Shown: positions 1 to 10,651, numbered from the stretch's first letter. The stretch is DNA of 64,000 nucleotides from Curvularia sp. ZM96 (GCA_022457065.1 JAJGBQ010000008.1:310001-374000), one strand, 5' to 3'. Made by a program: numbers and translations. The notes: a model not told the origin generated them from the letters alone.

Positions 1-1200
1 TTCTGATTGTCCTTCTACCGGAACAGCTCACGGGCATCCTTCATCTTGTCAGCCGGTACAGCGCTGCGCGGCTGTCGCTGCGGCACTACCACGTCGTTGT
101 TGCTGTCAACTGTGCCCTCTATGTCGCTGTCGTTGTACTCGCTCTCTGTGCCAGCCTCCTTATCGCTTGCGCTGTCCGCGTCAGCGTCCACAGCTCTATC
201 CCTCTGTGCTAGATACCGATCTACCTGACGCTCTTCGTCTGCAATGATGCGAAGATAAAAGCAGACAAATCGGACCATATAGCTAGCGTACACTGCCTGA
301 CTCTCGGGGTTCTGCAGTCGGGCCAGCGGCCGCTGATCAACAACAGTCTGCTGCGCACTGCGAAGCCAGCGCCGCGTCTCCTGCGGCAGTGTTGCCAACC
401 CACGGACTGATCTCTCAATTAATTCTTCTGTCAGCTTTGCAGCCTGCTGTAGCTTTGCTTCGTTGCGGTCGGGCAAGCGGGTTTGATAGCCAAGATGCGC
501 CAGATTTCGGCCTTCTAGAAACGTTAACCACCCCGTTCTCTTAAACCAGCCAGTTTTGTCAGTCTTCGTAGCCTCTGCTATGACTTGCATCTCTTTCTCA
601 AGCTCTTGTCGCATCTCGTGCCACTTGCTGAGTTGTTGTCTAACAATCTCGTTTTGATCTAATTTTTCTCTATTTTCCCCAACACCTAAATTAACCAAAA
701 AATATTTCTGCAGCCCACCACCTCTAAAAAACGTCTGAACTTTGACAGAATTAAAGAGCGCGCTTTTCTCTCCCTTCTAAGCTTGCTCGTGATTTTTTTT
801 TCAAGTGCATGCGCATTGCGTTGATGTTGACAGTGAGAAATAAGCACATCTTGCAACAGAACCCGTCAAGTGGCGCCCCTAGCTCTTCAATCGGATTAGC
901 GGGCTGCTCGGGAAGCTGAATATCCTTCGGGTCTTTTCTCTTATAGTGTGCAAAGCGCTGTACAATCTCTTCTCGCACGTTCACGGGTGTTTTATGCTGC
1001 TCTAATAGATGTCGATTGAGATTAACCACCCCGCTGTAGTGCTCCTTGCACACCAACACCCCAAAGTCTTCTAAGAAGCAGAAAACATCATTGCAGTTGT
1101 CTACTGAGACTAGTGTTGTGCTGCGCGCGGGCGGGCTACTGCTGCTGTTCTCTGTGTTCTGTGATGCGGGCACGCGACTATCCCAGATCAGTAGCTCCAT
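1..1200 (-). pseudogene. OrsD/DUF3505-like C2H2 protein, copy A, broken and cut by the window edge
   Basis: The start is ATG at 1200. The first part (1200 to about 793) has two C2H2-like fingers: C..H with NLNRHLLEQH, then CCKMC with MRMHLKKK. Reading then shifts frame at a run of nine T (793-801); the sister copy at 12.6-13.5 kb has eight T at the same place and stays in frame. After the shift the frame has one TAG (777-779) where the context calls for Trp, then runs open to the left edge. That part carries the conserved stretches TGWFKRTGWLTFLEGRNL and LPQETRRWLRSA. The fingers and linker match what I recall of the DUF3505/OrsD family. The Lys/Arg/Tyr half would lie outside the window. It is a pseudogene if the base insertion is real. 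Confidence 0.75.
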
Positions 1201-1507
1201 AAAGACGCTTGTATTTGTAGTCTAAGTCTTAGTAGATAAACAAATTACATATGTATAAACGTGTTTAATGCTTTGTGCAAGTAATATTAATAGAGTAGTG
1301 TAAGTTAATTAGTGCTCATCTACGTGTTTGTTGTGGTGCCAATATAACTAGTAATCAGACGTTACCCCGGTTCTCCTAGCAACGCTGTTGCTGGGGTCAA
1401 TCGCTTGTCGGAATGTCACAGCGACTCTGTATAGTAGCTGCGCGATACTAGCCACTATGGGGGGACTAGAAAAGTCTTTCTTAGTAACCCCATATGCTAC
1501 TATAACG

Positions 1508-1722
1508 CAACCCTAAACTTGGGGTTAGCTTGGGGTTAAGCCCTAGCCCTAACCCTAACCCTATATACAACAACCACCCTCTATACTGATAGATACAGAG
1601 CTGCGAGTTGCGCGCTACTATTGGGGCGACTAAAAAAGTCTTCTCTAGTTATCCTACCTGCTTTGACACCCTCTGGGCTCGATACTAGTATAAAGTTGGG
1701 GTTAAGTCAACCCTAACGCTAA
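1508..1722. repeat. R1-type telomere-like motifs 5' of copy A
   Basis: Positions 1541-1563 hold four CCCTA(A/G)-type units in tandem, preceded by two GGGGTTA motifs at 1521-1539. A second set (TTGGGGTTAAG, then AACCCTAACGC) lies at about 1693-1716. These match the core of the longer R1 repeats at 5.2, 18.5, 40.0 and 45.3 kb. The rest of 1201-1882 shows no coding signal that I can support. Confidence 0.6.
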
Positions 1723-1882
1723 ATCTACTAGCTACGAATTAAAAGAGTTAGACAAAGTCTTTCCTAGTAAACAGTTAGTATATAGCTATGGCACAACTAG
1801 CTAATAGAACTATAAAAAAGATTCTCTTAGTAATTCTATACCCTAGAGAGACTAGAAAAGACTCCGTCCGTCACCGTATATC

Positions 1883-4800
1883 CTAAGCCACCCTTCCATC
1901 TTTCCATCCATTAGTCTCTAACCCAGATCCTGAATCGGACTCTTCAAAATATCTGCTAGCCTGTTGGCTTGAAGCCCGGGTCCTTTTAGATGTAGCGCGC
2001 TCCTTAATGAGACTCTCTAGCTGTTCCTGCATAAGATGGATTTTCCTTGTAAAAGGGCTGTAACTCCTACTTTCTCTACCTCGTTTCCTCCCTCTTCGCT
2101 GTTTTTCTTCTCGCGTCCGTTGAGGTGAGGGTTCATTTGATGAATTCACGTCGCTCTCCTCAGGTGTCCCACACTCTGACCGCCTTGCATTGACGTTGTC
2201 CGGGCAATGGCCAACTCGCGAGGTACTGCTTGAGGCATATTGTGCTGGGGCTAGACTATTGTCTAGAACATCTTCCTCTCGTGTTAATGTAAAGTCGTGC
2301 CACATATGGCTATTCACAAGATATCGGTCGATAAGATCGGGTTGAAGTTTAGTAGGAAATCCATGCTCAAGCGCGTATGCACTAGAATGCGTGACTGGTC
2401 GGTGACCTGTCTGGAAAGCAAGAAGCTGGAGAAAGCCGTTATAATCTTTCGGTGTGCTGGGGTCGAATGGTGCAACGAGACCTGGGAGATGCTTCTTAGC
2501 GATACTCACTGCAGTTTGCCTATACAAACTGGTATTCATGGGAATAGAACACCCAGCTGTTGCTTTTTTCAGGCTCGAGTGGGCCTGGTCTGATGAGAAG
2601 CATGAGGTCGTGCTTTCGTGTGTGCTGAATAAGTGAGGGTTCGTTGAGTTCTTGGACAAGACCCCTAGATTTCGGCTGATAAGACTGCGGAACGGGCGGA
2701 TATACACAAGGTACACGTAAAGGATCCTCTGTACTATAGGGCAGGGAGACCGCACAATATAAAAGGAATTGTTGGTGTTGGTGTTTGCTTTGTTATACGA
2801 AAAAACAATAATCACCTTTCCCTTGTACACGAAGATATTTCGCTGCACAGAAACTGTGTCAGCCCATCGCAATACCCTAAATTCTTCTCCGCGTGCTGGC
2901 ATGCCATTTGTCATGTGCATTGCTGCATAGAGTAGGCGGATGAACTGGTCGCTTTTTTTCAGGTACTGTTCCATCTTGGCTCGCCCTCTTCTTGTCTCTA
3001 ATGAAAACCCGCCTTGCTCTGAGAATGCGAGTCTGCTCACAGCCCGAAAAGATCCTTGGAGTTTGTTGGCTGGGTGTGTCAAAAACGAAAACCCTGGGCG
3101 GTGAGTCGCAAGATCATCTTGCACGGCATTGAGTTGAACATCTGGCCACCAATTAAAAAGGAGGTCTTGGGTAAGATTTTGCAATCCTACTACGATGCTA
3201 TGGATCGTTTCGCGGAATTGCCGCATATGAACCTGGGTGTCTGCGATATATAGCGTTAAGCCATCTAGCGACCATGATATGTTTGTTCGGGGGCCCTCGC
3301 GCCTAGCAATCGCTCGTCCATGCTGAAGCCGTTCAATAAGGTAACCAGCCGGTGCAAGGCTTCCTCGCTGAAGATATTTAGGTCGGATATGCTCACGCAA
3401 TCGCTGTGCTTGGTCAGGATAGACAGTGCGCTCAGGCCAAGGGGTTTTGAGATGGTTGTATGGTGCAAGCGGTAGTGCGTACTCGAGTATGATTAGACGC
3501 CCTACCCATAGGAGTGCTGATATAAACGGCGTATAATCATAGGGTTTGCGGAAACATAGTTCTGTAGGATGAATTCCTAGAACGCCAGAGAAATGCATGA
3601 TAGCGCTACGACTCATGTTTCCATCGTGCGACAGGTCCGTCCAGAACATGACAAGAAGTTGGAACAGATTCTCATGCACACCATCCAGCGATGGCTGGAG
3701 CAATACCCCGCAGTCTGCCTGCTGGCTAACAATTGAAAGACGGCTCCAAATATGGTTCATCATGGCGAGCTGAGCTGTAGTTAGCTGCAGTCCAGAGATT
3801 TCGCTCGTAGGCTCCTTTATGCTACGCGATAGTGCTAGCATCCGGAATATATAGCATAGAAACCGCTCGTGGATGACGTAGTATCTTCGCCGGGTTTGTT
3901 CGCGTTGAGGCAGCTCAAATGGATAAGGAAGGAAAGAAGGCGTCCAGCTCCGAAGCCAGCAACGCAGAACGCGCGGTGTCTGTTTGAGCGTCATTTCACA
4001 TCGCTGAAACACAAATCTGCTGGCTTCTAGTATCTTCCAAATAACCCTCTCTGTCTGTGCTGGGCTCACACATTCGAAACCATTCCAAAGGCCTAGTACA
4101 AGATCCTCGGATGTTCTCGCGGAGGGCAATGCTGCAGCTGCGACGATAACATGAACAGGCTTGTGAGCGAACCACGTCGGCCACTCACAGCCCCGAAGCC
4201 ACTCAGTATTCTCGTCGTGCTCTAGCTCTGCGTCTAGAGCTACCATGTCACACTCGCCATTGAAGCGCTGTTCTTCTTCTTCCTCTTCATCCTCCATCCG
4301 CACTAGGTGTTCTTCTTCGCTTGTAGACGATAGCTGCTTCTGAATCGCTTGCTGACTAGAGCTGTTACCTTGGGTTACTACCCAATGTTTGGGCGAGTAC
4401 TTTGTCCAGCTCTGTAGGTAACACTTGTATCTAGATTGGTCTCGAAGACATTCTGGAGCGATAATATCATGTTTTGCTTTCGCATGCTGTCGCATTTGAT
4501 CCCAGTTAATTGTCTTTCTCTCTATACAGTGTGGACAACAAAATCCAGGTACGGGGGGAAGAAGATACGAGAGCGGAGCAGATCCATCCTGGCGAGGTAC
4601 CAGATCTTCAAAAGACTGTGCAGCAGGCATGCCGTCAAATCGGGCTATTGTTATCCGCCGTAGTTTGGATGGAACACGGTGGGAAGTTTGAAGGTGGGCA
4701 TCTAAGCGCGTGGCAGGTACTGCAGTACAACAGTGGGTGCAGACGATTACTTTCTCGCTTGCAATGAACGTAATATAGTCTAAAGCAACTATATTATATG

Positions 4801-4917
4801 GCTACAAGATATTGAATATAAATTTAGCGGCTGATAGCTTTGATTTAGATGATCGGCCCTACGTACAAGGTGGTTAGCGATAGACGCTGGTGTTGACAGG
4901 ATCCAATTTGTTGCCAT
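1883..4917 (-). CDS. Large C2H2 / tyrosine-recombinase-like protein (gene 2), two exons, about 989 aa
   Basis: I propose exon 1 at 4917-4867 (ATG at 4917, 17 codons), a 65-bp intron at 4866-4802 (GTACGT donor, TAG acceptor), and exon 2 at 4801-1883. Starting at the later ATG (4630) would lose the first zinc finger. Visible domains: C2H2 finger 1 (C38, C41, H53, H58), finger 2 (C106, C109, H123, H128), an acidic Glu run, and a long helical middle. A recombinase-like block follows, with R654 in GMPARGEEF, K688, R778 in YRQ, H817 in TGHRP and Y826. The tail is basic and coiled-coil-like. The reading frame is intact, unlike most relatives here. A repeat with telomere-like motifs lies 5' of it. 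Recombinase activity is an inference from motif order and spacing; a purely DNA-binding role is possible. Confidence 0.75.
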
Positions 4918-5031
4918 GTCTACTCTGTACACTTTAAACAGTTACAACTATCAACGAAAAGCAAGAGTGTAAAAGTAGCTCTACTAGTTATAAGTAGTTG
5001 TATTTCACTACGAGGAGTCTAATGGTTTAGG

Positions 5032-5215
5032 GGGCTTACGCTAGAACTAAAACGCGGAAATCAAGGGGGCGATTCGCGCTAGGCTATAATAGGCGAGAAT
5101 CTAGGTCTGATCCGCGTTGCATACGCGTGTTTTTGAATCAGGGTCCGTAATTACCTATTCTAGATGTATCGGGGGCCGAGTCACGTAGCATCATATACTA
5201 GGGCCTATACTAGGG
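5032..5215 (+). repeat. R2 dispersed repeat, copy 1
   Basis: This is about 185 bp similar to 9585-9768, beginning near GGCTTACGCTA and ending in ACGTAGCATCATATACTAGGG. The terminal 25 bp also occurs at about 19645-19670 and, inverted, at 46000-46028. It is non-coding. It abuts the R1 repeat that lies 5' of gene 2. Confidence 0.6.
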
Positions 5216-5220
5216 TGCAC

Positions 5221-5640
5221 TTGGGGTTAAGTGAACCCTAACGCTAAGCCTATTTCGGCGCGGGTTATGGGATAACCCGCGCCTCATATTGGTTAGGGCA
5301 ATAGCGGGGGGGGGGGGTAGTTGACGGTGGGCAACAGTTGCCCTCCTTCAAAAGCCCCTCTTCTATTACCTACCCTTGATCTTGGCATGGATAGCCAGTC
5401 GAAATACTCTTTATGCTTGTCTTCTTACTATAGTGTAATTGTCTATTACTCTATATTTTCTCTTCACTTTTGTAGTTGTAGCGTATTGCTAAAAGTGCTC
5501 GTAGTGGGCGTAACCCTAAGTTGGGGTTAAGCCCTATAACCCTACCCTACCCTGGGGCACGGGCCACATCAGTGAACACCAATCTTCCATCACATTTCAT
5601 TGAATATCTCGCGCTACAGCTATCGCATAAATAGAAAAAG
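5221..5640 (+). repeat. R1 repeat, copy 5' of gene 2
   Basis: It contains TTGGGGTTAAGTGAACCCTA at 5221-5240, a poly-G run at about 5307-5316, the 13-bp palindrome GGCAACAGTTGCC near 5333, and TAACCCTAAGTTGGGGTTAA at 5511-5530, followed by a conserved GGGCCA..GTGAACACCAA block. The order of these parts matches the copies at 18.4 and 39.8 kb. It lies on the 5' side of the minus-strand gene 2 and could hold its promoter. Confidence 0.65.
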
Positions 5641-5681
5641 TAGTTCATTAGATTTGCACGGGTTTTCTGCATCTATGATAG

Positions 5682-5939
5682 GAGGACACTTTTATCCGCA
5701 TTCCTGGATCAAGACTTTGCGAATACCTTAATGCGACAGATAACAAAGAAGAGCAAGTACTGGGCAAGCACGTGCTTACCAAGGAGGTTAAGAAGCGGAA
5801 GTGTTCAGAAACACCTCCTGAAGAAATACGGGCAGATGACGAAGTAAAATACGCTGAGCAAGAGGAAAGAGTAGCGAAGCGCGCAGATCACGATATTGAT
5901 TACGAGGAGAAATCGTCAACCAAGAGCCTCTCAGACTAG
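5682..5939 (+). pseudogene. Charged protein fragment, 5'-truncated exon
   Basis: An open frame of 85 codons runs from just after a TAG (a possible acceptor, ending at 5681) to TAG at 5937-5939. It has no usable start codon. The residues are strongly Lys/Glu-rich with a natural amino-acid mix (for example KEVKKRKCSETPPEE). Its left side meets the R1 repeat, so the rest of the gene seems to have been removed by the repeat. I do not recognise the family. Confidence 0.35.
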
Positions 5940-6582
5940 ATTAAATTTTCCTGTCAAGCAAACGCCTTCGCGATTCTCTTATCGTGTTATAACGCGCCAT
6001 CTTACTGCACAAACTGAAGGCTTATCCAACCGTGTCAGTAAGACCGCAGCTACGCTATTTGCCTTCCCTGCGTTTCTCGGCGTCGTAACGTCCTATGCAT
6101 CTTCATTTGCGCAATTGTGCCTCTACCCTCAACCATCTTCCCATTATCATCTCTGAAATTGTAGTCCCATGTGCTCATCTGGATCCCCTCGCAAACGGAA
6201 ATCTGGGGCCGCCCGACGTGGCAGATGAGGATCGGTCGTATACCGCCACTCTTTTTCGATTGCACGGCGTGCGGCGAGTGTTATCGCTGTTGTCTTATAA
6301 TTATACATCTTGCTTCGAAAGAGCAAGGCAGGCGGTGGTTGGGACACGAAGAAATCTTTCCATTGAACTACCTTGACTAGCGGTAAAGTGTGCTATTTCT
6401 AAGGAGGTGTCTCGCGCGTCTTATCGTGCGTGCAAAGTAGCCGGAGTAAAGCCGGCCGTCTTGCACGGCTTAAACATCTTCCGAGCACCGGGGCCCGATC
6501 TAGGCGAATCCCCACTCTGTCCCATGACTCAAAATCTGAACCATAACGTTAGCTTAGCTTGGTTCTAAGTATTCTCACAAAG
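5940..6582. other. Stretch without a recognised gene
   Basis: Short overlapping frames exist on both strands, but none has a family resemblance or convincing splice sites. It presumably holds the promoter of the RNase H gene that starts at 6583. Confidence 0.4.
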
Positions 6583-7380
6583 ATGGATCACTACGAGAAC
6601 ATCATTCACGATAGGAAGGTCATCCTTTGTCCTAAAACCGCGGATTGGTCTGTACCAGAACTCGTTCGAGTGTGTCCTGAGTGCAACGAGTTCTACTTAT
6701 ATTGCTGCGCATGTAACGAAAAACTTCTTGATTTTCCCCAGTACCGTCAACCGGCTAAATTCTGTCATCACTTTCTCATCGCATTCACTGATGGTGCGTG
6801 TACGAACAACGGACAACCTGGGGCAAAAGCAGGAATTGGTGTAGCGTGGGGCAACGATGATAGCAGCCAATTGTCTAAACCCATCACGGACAAAGTAGAC
6901 AACTTCCCACTGCGATCAAATCAGCGAGCGGAGCTCTGTGCTGCAAAGTCAGGTCTGGAGGTCTTCGCCGAGGCCTACACCAAACATCCCAACAGCGAAG
7001 TTGCCGCTTTGATTGTCGCGACCGACTCCGAGTGTGTTGTGAAGGGGATGACCGAATGGCTACCGAAATGGAAGGTATGTATTAGTGTTCTGACAAGGGC
7101 TTCCAGTGACGCTTCTGATCGCGTTTATAGAGAAACAACTGGCGCACAGCCAAAGGTACTACACCGAAAAACCTAGATCTATTCCTCGCTCTCGATGGCG
7201 TGGTGACGACGCTCGAGGCGGAGAATGCGACGGTAAGTTGTCATACACAAATGTATACTGACTGCATGCAAGACTAAGATCACATAGATTGCGTTCTGGC
7301 ATATTCCAAGAGAGTGTAACAAAGTTGCCGATTATCTTGCGAAAGCGGCTGCTGTCTACGGTGATGAGGCTAAGACGTAA
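6583..7380 (+). CDS. Ribonuclease H-like protein with Cys-rich N-terminus, three exons, 228 aa
   Basis: The start is ATG at 6583. Exons are 6583-7074, 7131-7232 and 7288-7380; introns of 56 bp (GTATGT..TATAG) and 55 bp (GTAAGT..CATAG) keep the frame. The N-terminus has a CPEC..CCAC..CHH cluster that could bind zinc. The rest is a type-I RNase H fold: D in FTDGACTNN, E in NQRAEL, D in VATDSE, the PKWKRNNWRTAKG block, and a final D in NKVADYLA. All four catalytic acids are present. It would cut the RNA strand of RNA:DNA hybrids. Stand-alone copies occur as host genes and as parts of retroelements. No reverse transcriptase lies beside it, so a host gene or a domesticated domain is more likely. 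The mariner element begins 200 bp downstream. Confidence 0.82.
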
Positions 7381-7582
7381 GACTTATCCGGGTGAACTTC
7401 GGACGACAATATCACATGCCTGTCATCTATCTATATTTAACAAGCCTTCAGCCACACCTTGGCTCAATGCTCAATGTTGCTTACATTACAGGCCGTTCAT
7501 TATGTAAGACGTGCTAGTTAACGTGTTCGAGAATGCCCCGCTCAGATCGCTTCGCTCGAAAGTACCGACTAGGGTGGCTACA

Positions 7583-9046
7583 TAGCCTCTCGGTCAATCG
7601 GTAAAACCGGAAATAGCGCCGCCTACCCACCGGCAGTGCAAAACAACCCAAAACAACAGCAAAAACCTCGCATTTGCGCACTAGTTTCGGTCTTAAACTC
7701 TCAATTAATACTTTGAAGCTCTACCTTGATATATATCTATAATTTCTTGGAGTCGTAGTGGGTACTTGTCCACCGTTTTGTTAATCTTCTTGCAGTCTAG
7801 CTTCTCCCAAATATTATAGAAGCGCCGCACACCTTGAGACTCAGTCGCACAGTACTTATAGTAAAATTTGCGGCGGATCGATGATACCTAAGTCTCCATA
7901 ATGCTCATGTCTAGTGACTTTGGTGGACTTAGGATATATTGCATGCCGTGGTAGTCCATATAGTCCAGCGTCGTCTTGGATATATGGGCAGAGTCTCGGT
8001 CTTGCCAGAGTATATATTCACCACCGCGTTGGAGTATATATGATTGGAGGGCTGGCAGAATAATATTTATATACGTTTTTGTATTCATCTTGCCATTCTT
8101 ATTACCCGCGTGGTATGGTATTGCAAATGCAAAGTTGTATCCAATAACAGTATATATATGAAAGTAGTGTTGTAGTTTTGGATCGGGCTTATAATTAGGC
8201 TCGTACTAGATATTGCTAGGGTGGTATTTGTGTCTATCACCAGCTCGGCGCTTAGTGTTTTTAGGATATCTAGGGCCAGTCATCTAGTGGATCTCATCAC
8301 ACTAAAGCACGTTGCGCCAGTCGCGAGAAGACGGGCGGAGCTGTAATTGTATGCGGCAGTACTCTAAACGCTGCTGGACTTGTGCCTCATTGTGCTTCTC
8401 TTTGATAACAGCTTTATGGGACTTGATACCTTCGTCAGCGGTAACACGACGCTGTATTACTCCAGCAGACCACTGCTCATTAGGCTGACCGGGCTTATAG
8501 TGATCGACTTTCGTGACACCAGCTTTTTCTGCCACTGTCTCCCATAGTAAGCACTTCTCGTCAAGTGGAGCTTGGTCTAAGTAGGTCGCGATAGCGTTGG
8601 TGTCGCTGCGTGTCAGCTGCCGGAGTGGTGGGCGATTATCGACTTCATCACTGTTTTGGAGACGCCGGCATCGTCCAGATGAGATTACGTCTGCAGCAGT
8701 AGATTTTGGAATGCCAAATACACCAGAAACTGACTGTAAACTGCGTGGTATCGACTGCTGTTGGCAGTAGTAGAAGACTGCAAAGATGGCTGATCTCTGC
8801 GGAGTGGTAAGCTGCGGGCGCACACCCTCACCCGCTTCCTCCCAACGCGACTGCAGCTCCGGCGGCGGCGTCGTGATTCAAATCCTTTTAGGCATAGCTA
8901 AAATGAAGTCAGCGCATTCGATTATATCAATTTCTGGGCAAAATACCGTCATAGCGGTGCTGGGATTTCGTGGTGGTGATGGCTTGTTTTGGTGGGCTAG
9001 CCCCCTTGGTGTTCTTTTTCCGGTTTTACCGATTGACCGAGAGATA
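7583..9046 (-). mobile_element. Tc1/mariner-type DNA transposon, decayed, about 1.46 kb
   Basis: Perfect 27-bp inverted ends lie at 7587-7613 and 9017-9043 (CTCTCGGTCAATCGGTAAAA and on). TA dinucleotides flank both sides (7583-7584 and 9045-9046), the usual mariner target duplication. The interior carries a broken transposase on the minus strand. Because the ends are intact, a related transposase acting in trans could in principle still recognise it. Confidence 0.85.
7888..8823 (-). pseudogene. Tc1/mariner transposase, broken
   Basis: The N-terminal part (8823-8302) begins MRPQLTTPQRSAIFA and looks like the helix-turn-helix region. It then loses frame through about 8301-8089. The C-terminal part (8088-7888) has the catalytic signature region: QDRDSAH and SPPKSLDMSIMET, which corresponds to the common SPDLNPIE motif. 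Several stop codons and frame changes make it non-functional. Confidence 0.75.
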
Positions 9047-9584
9047 GCATGAATCACCCTTGCATTGCCGCCACAGGGCCGAGGATGGCCTATCAGCGTG
9101 TTGGTAGGGCTGCAGGGCTAGATACTACCATATTATGATTGTGTTGAGTCGTCCGAGTTCAGTAGTAGGACTATGGCGGAGAAGTCGTCCTACGTTGTGA
9201 AATGAGGCGCATTGTAAATAAGGCACGAAGGCGGCAACGACCTGGTAATTTTTTAGTGGTAAGCAATTGGGCGGTAGAGGGCGAGCCTCTGCACGTAATC
9301 CAAGTGACGCAGTACGATTGTAAAGATGTGACGAGGGGTTTTATTGCTTTGAAGTCTAAGTACCCGTGATTTTCCTGGCTACGGAGTGGTTCTCGCTACG
9401 CAGTGGGGGGTATTAATTAGTTTCGCTTTTTCGTAACACCAATTTACGTCTTATAATTGGCTCTACTTACTTATTTAACTAGTTAAGCGGTGAGCTAATA
9501 CTATCTTTTCGAAATCGAATAACGCCACCTGTAATCCTCCAAACTGATTACTGGTCCAAGCGTGTCAGCAGTTTCAAGGATTGG

Positions 9585-9768
9585 ATCAGGCTTACGCTAT
9601 AACTAAAATGCGAAAATTGAAGGGCTGATCCGCGCTAGACTATGCTATGCGAGAATTAGCATCTGATTCGCGTTGCATACGCGTGTTCTTGTATTAGGGT
9701 GCGCAATTACCTGATTGGGATGGATCGGGGGTCGAATCACGTAGCATCATATACTAGGGTCTAGCTCT
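9585..9768 (+). repeat. R2 dispersed repeat, copy 2
   Basis: This is similar to 5032-5215 along its length and ends in the same ACGTAGCATCATATACTAGGG. It lies just 3' of the minus-strand double zinc-cluster gene. Positions 9047-9584 between the transposon and this repeat hold no recognised gene. Confidence 0.6.
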
Positions 9769-9838
9769 TTCGCTTTCCGCACCCTTCCACCCCTTATTGA
9801 AAGACATCTCTTGTTTATAACAAAGAGTTAGTCTGTAA

Positions 9839-10651
9839 CTAGCCCAAATCAGCTAAAGGTCTACATAGCGGTGGTTCGACAGGAAGGTCCGTACCAGAGG
9901 CGGAGCTCCTCTCAGCCTGCTCTTTTACCTTATCCAACTCCTTCGCCACAACAAGATCGCGATGAGCATAGGATTGCTCTTGTATCTCAGCCTCTAGAAG
10001 TTCTACATTGCTCTGCGCAAGCCGCGCCTTCAGATGAGCGATCTCTAGACGCTTGCGGCGCTTCTTCTGCTCAACTTTCTCCCACTCTTCATCGGAAATA
10101 AAAATGCTACACTCCGCCTCCACAGCAATACAACCAGCGCACTGTCCAGTCGCTTCATCAAGAAAACAGCGAAGGCCCTTCTCTTTACAATAGTCACACT
10201 TGGTGACCATCTCTAGACCAGCGTACTCTACCTTTTTCGCACGAGCTTGACGCTCCTCAGCCTGCTCTTCTGCACACTCTTGAATAGATGAGGTGGAATC
10301 ATCTTTTTCAGCGTTCACATGCTTGAGAGCCTCAATTTTAGCCACTTCTAATTGACGACGAGCGATTTCAGCCTCGGCTCGCAGAAGAGCTAAGCGTCTC
10401 TCGCGCATATCCGCTGAAATTTTGCCCCGCTCCTCCTTAGTCGGACGTAAACTACACTCAGCTTTCACAGAAATACAAACGGCACAACAGCCAGTTGCAG
10501 TGTCTACGAAACAACGAAGATTCTTCTCCTCACAACGCTTACAGCGAAAAGTCATCTCGTTCCCCTGCTGTCGGATACAGTGAGCACGAGCTTGACGGTG
10601 CTCAGTCAAATTCTGGGTATGAACACGGCGAGAATTTGGAGCCTTGGGCAT
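9839..10651 (-). CDS. Protein with two Zn2Cys6-like clusters and coiled coils, 270 aa
   Basis: The start is ATG at 10651 (MPKAPNSRRV); the frame is open further upstream, but without ATG. The motif C-x2-C-x6-C..C-x2-C-x6-C occurs twice: CKRCEEKNLRCF..CAVCISVKAEC and CDYCKEKGLRCF..CAGCIAVEAEC. The spacing fits the fungal Zn(II)2Cys6 binuclear cluster, but the usual basic loop is weak and no fungal transcription-factor middle domain follows. Each cluster is followed by a Lys/Glu-rich helical segment suited to a coiled coil, so the protein is an internal tandem duplication. I recall small fungal accessory proteins with this cluster, but no known function. It could bind DNA or serve as a protein partner. 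Confidence 0.7.
   Translation of the reverse strand: MPKAPNSRRVHTQNLTEHRQARAHCIRQQGNEMTFRCKRCEEKNLRCFVDTATGCCAVCISVKAECSLRPTKEERGKISADMRERRLALLRAEAEIARRQLEVAKIEALKHVNAEKDDSTSSIQECAEEQAEERQARAKKVEYAGLEMVTKCDYCKEKGLRCFLDEATGQCAGCIAVEAECSIFISDEEWEKVEQKKRRKRLEIAHLKARLAQSNVELLEAEIQEQSYAHRDLVVAKELDKVKEQAERSSASGTDLPVEPPLCRPLADLG

Noticed and set aside
1541..1563. CCCTAA tandem units as a true chromosome end
   Set aside because: Only about four imperfect units and ordinary DNA on both sides; an interstitial telomere-like motif shared with R1.
7155..7176. A 21-bp intron in the RNase H gene between GTACTA and CCTAG
   Set aside because: Far too short for splicing, and reading straight through gives the conserved TPKNLDLFLAL block.
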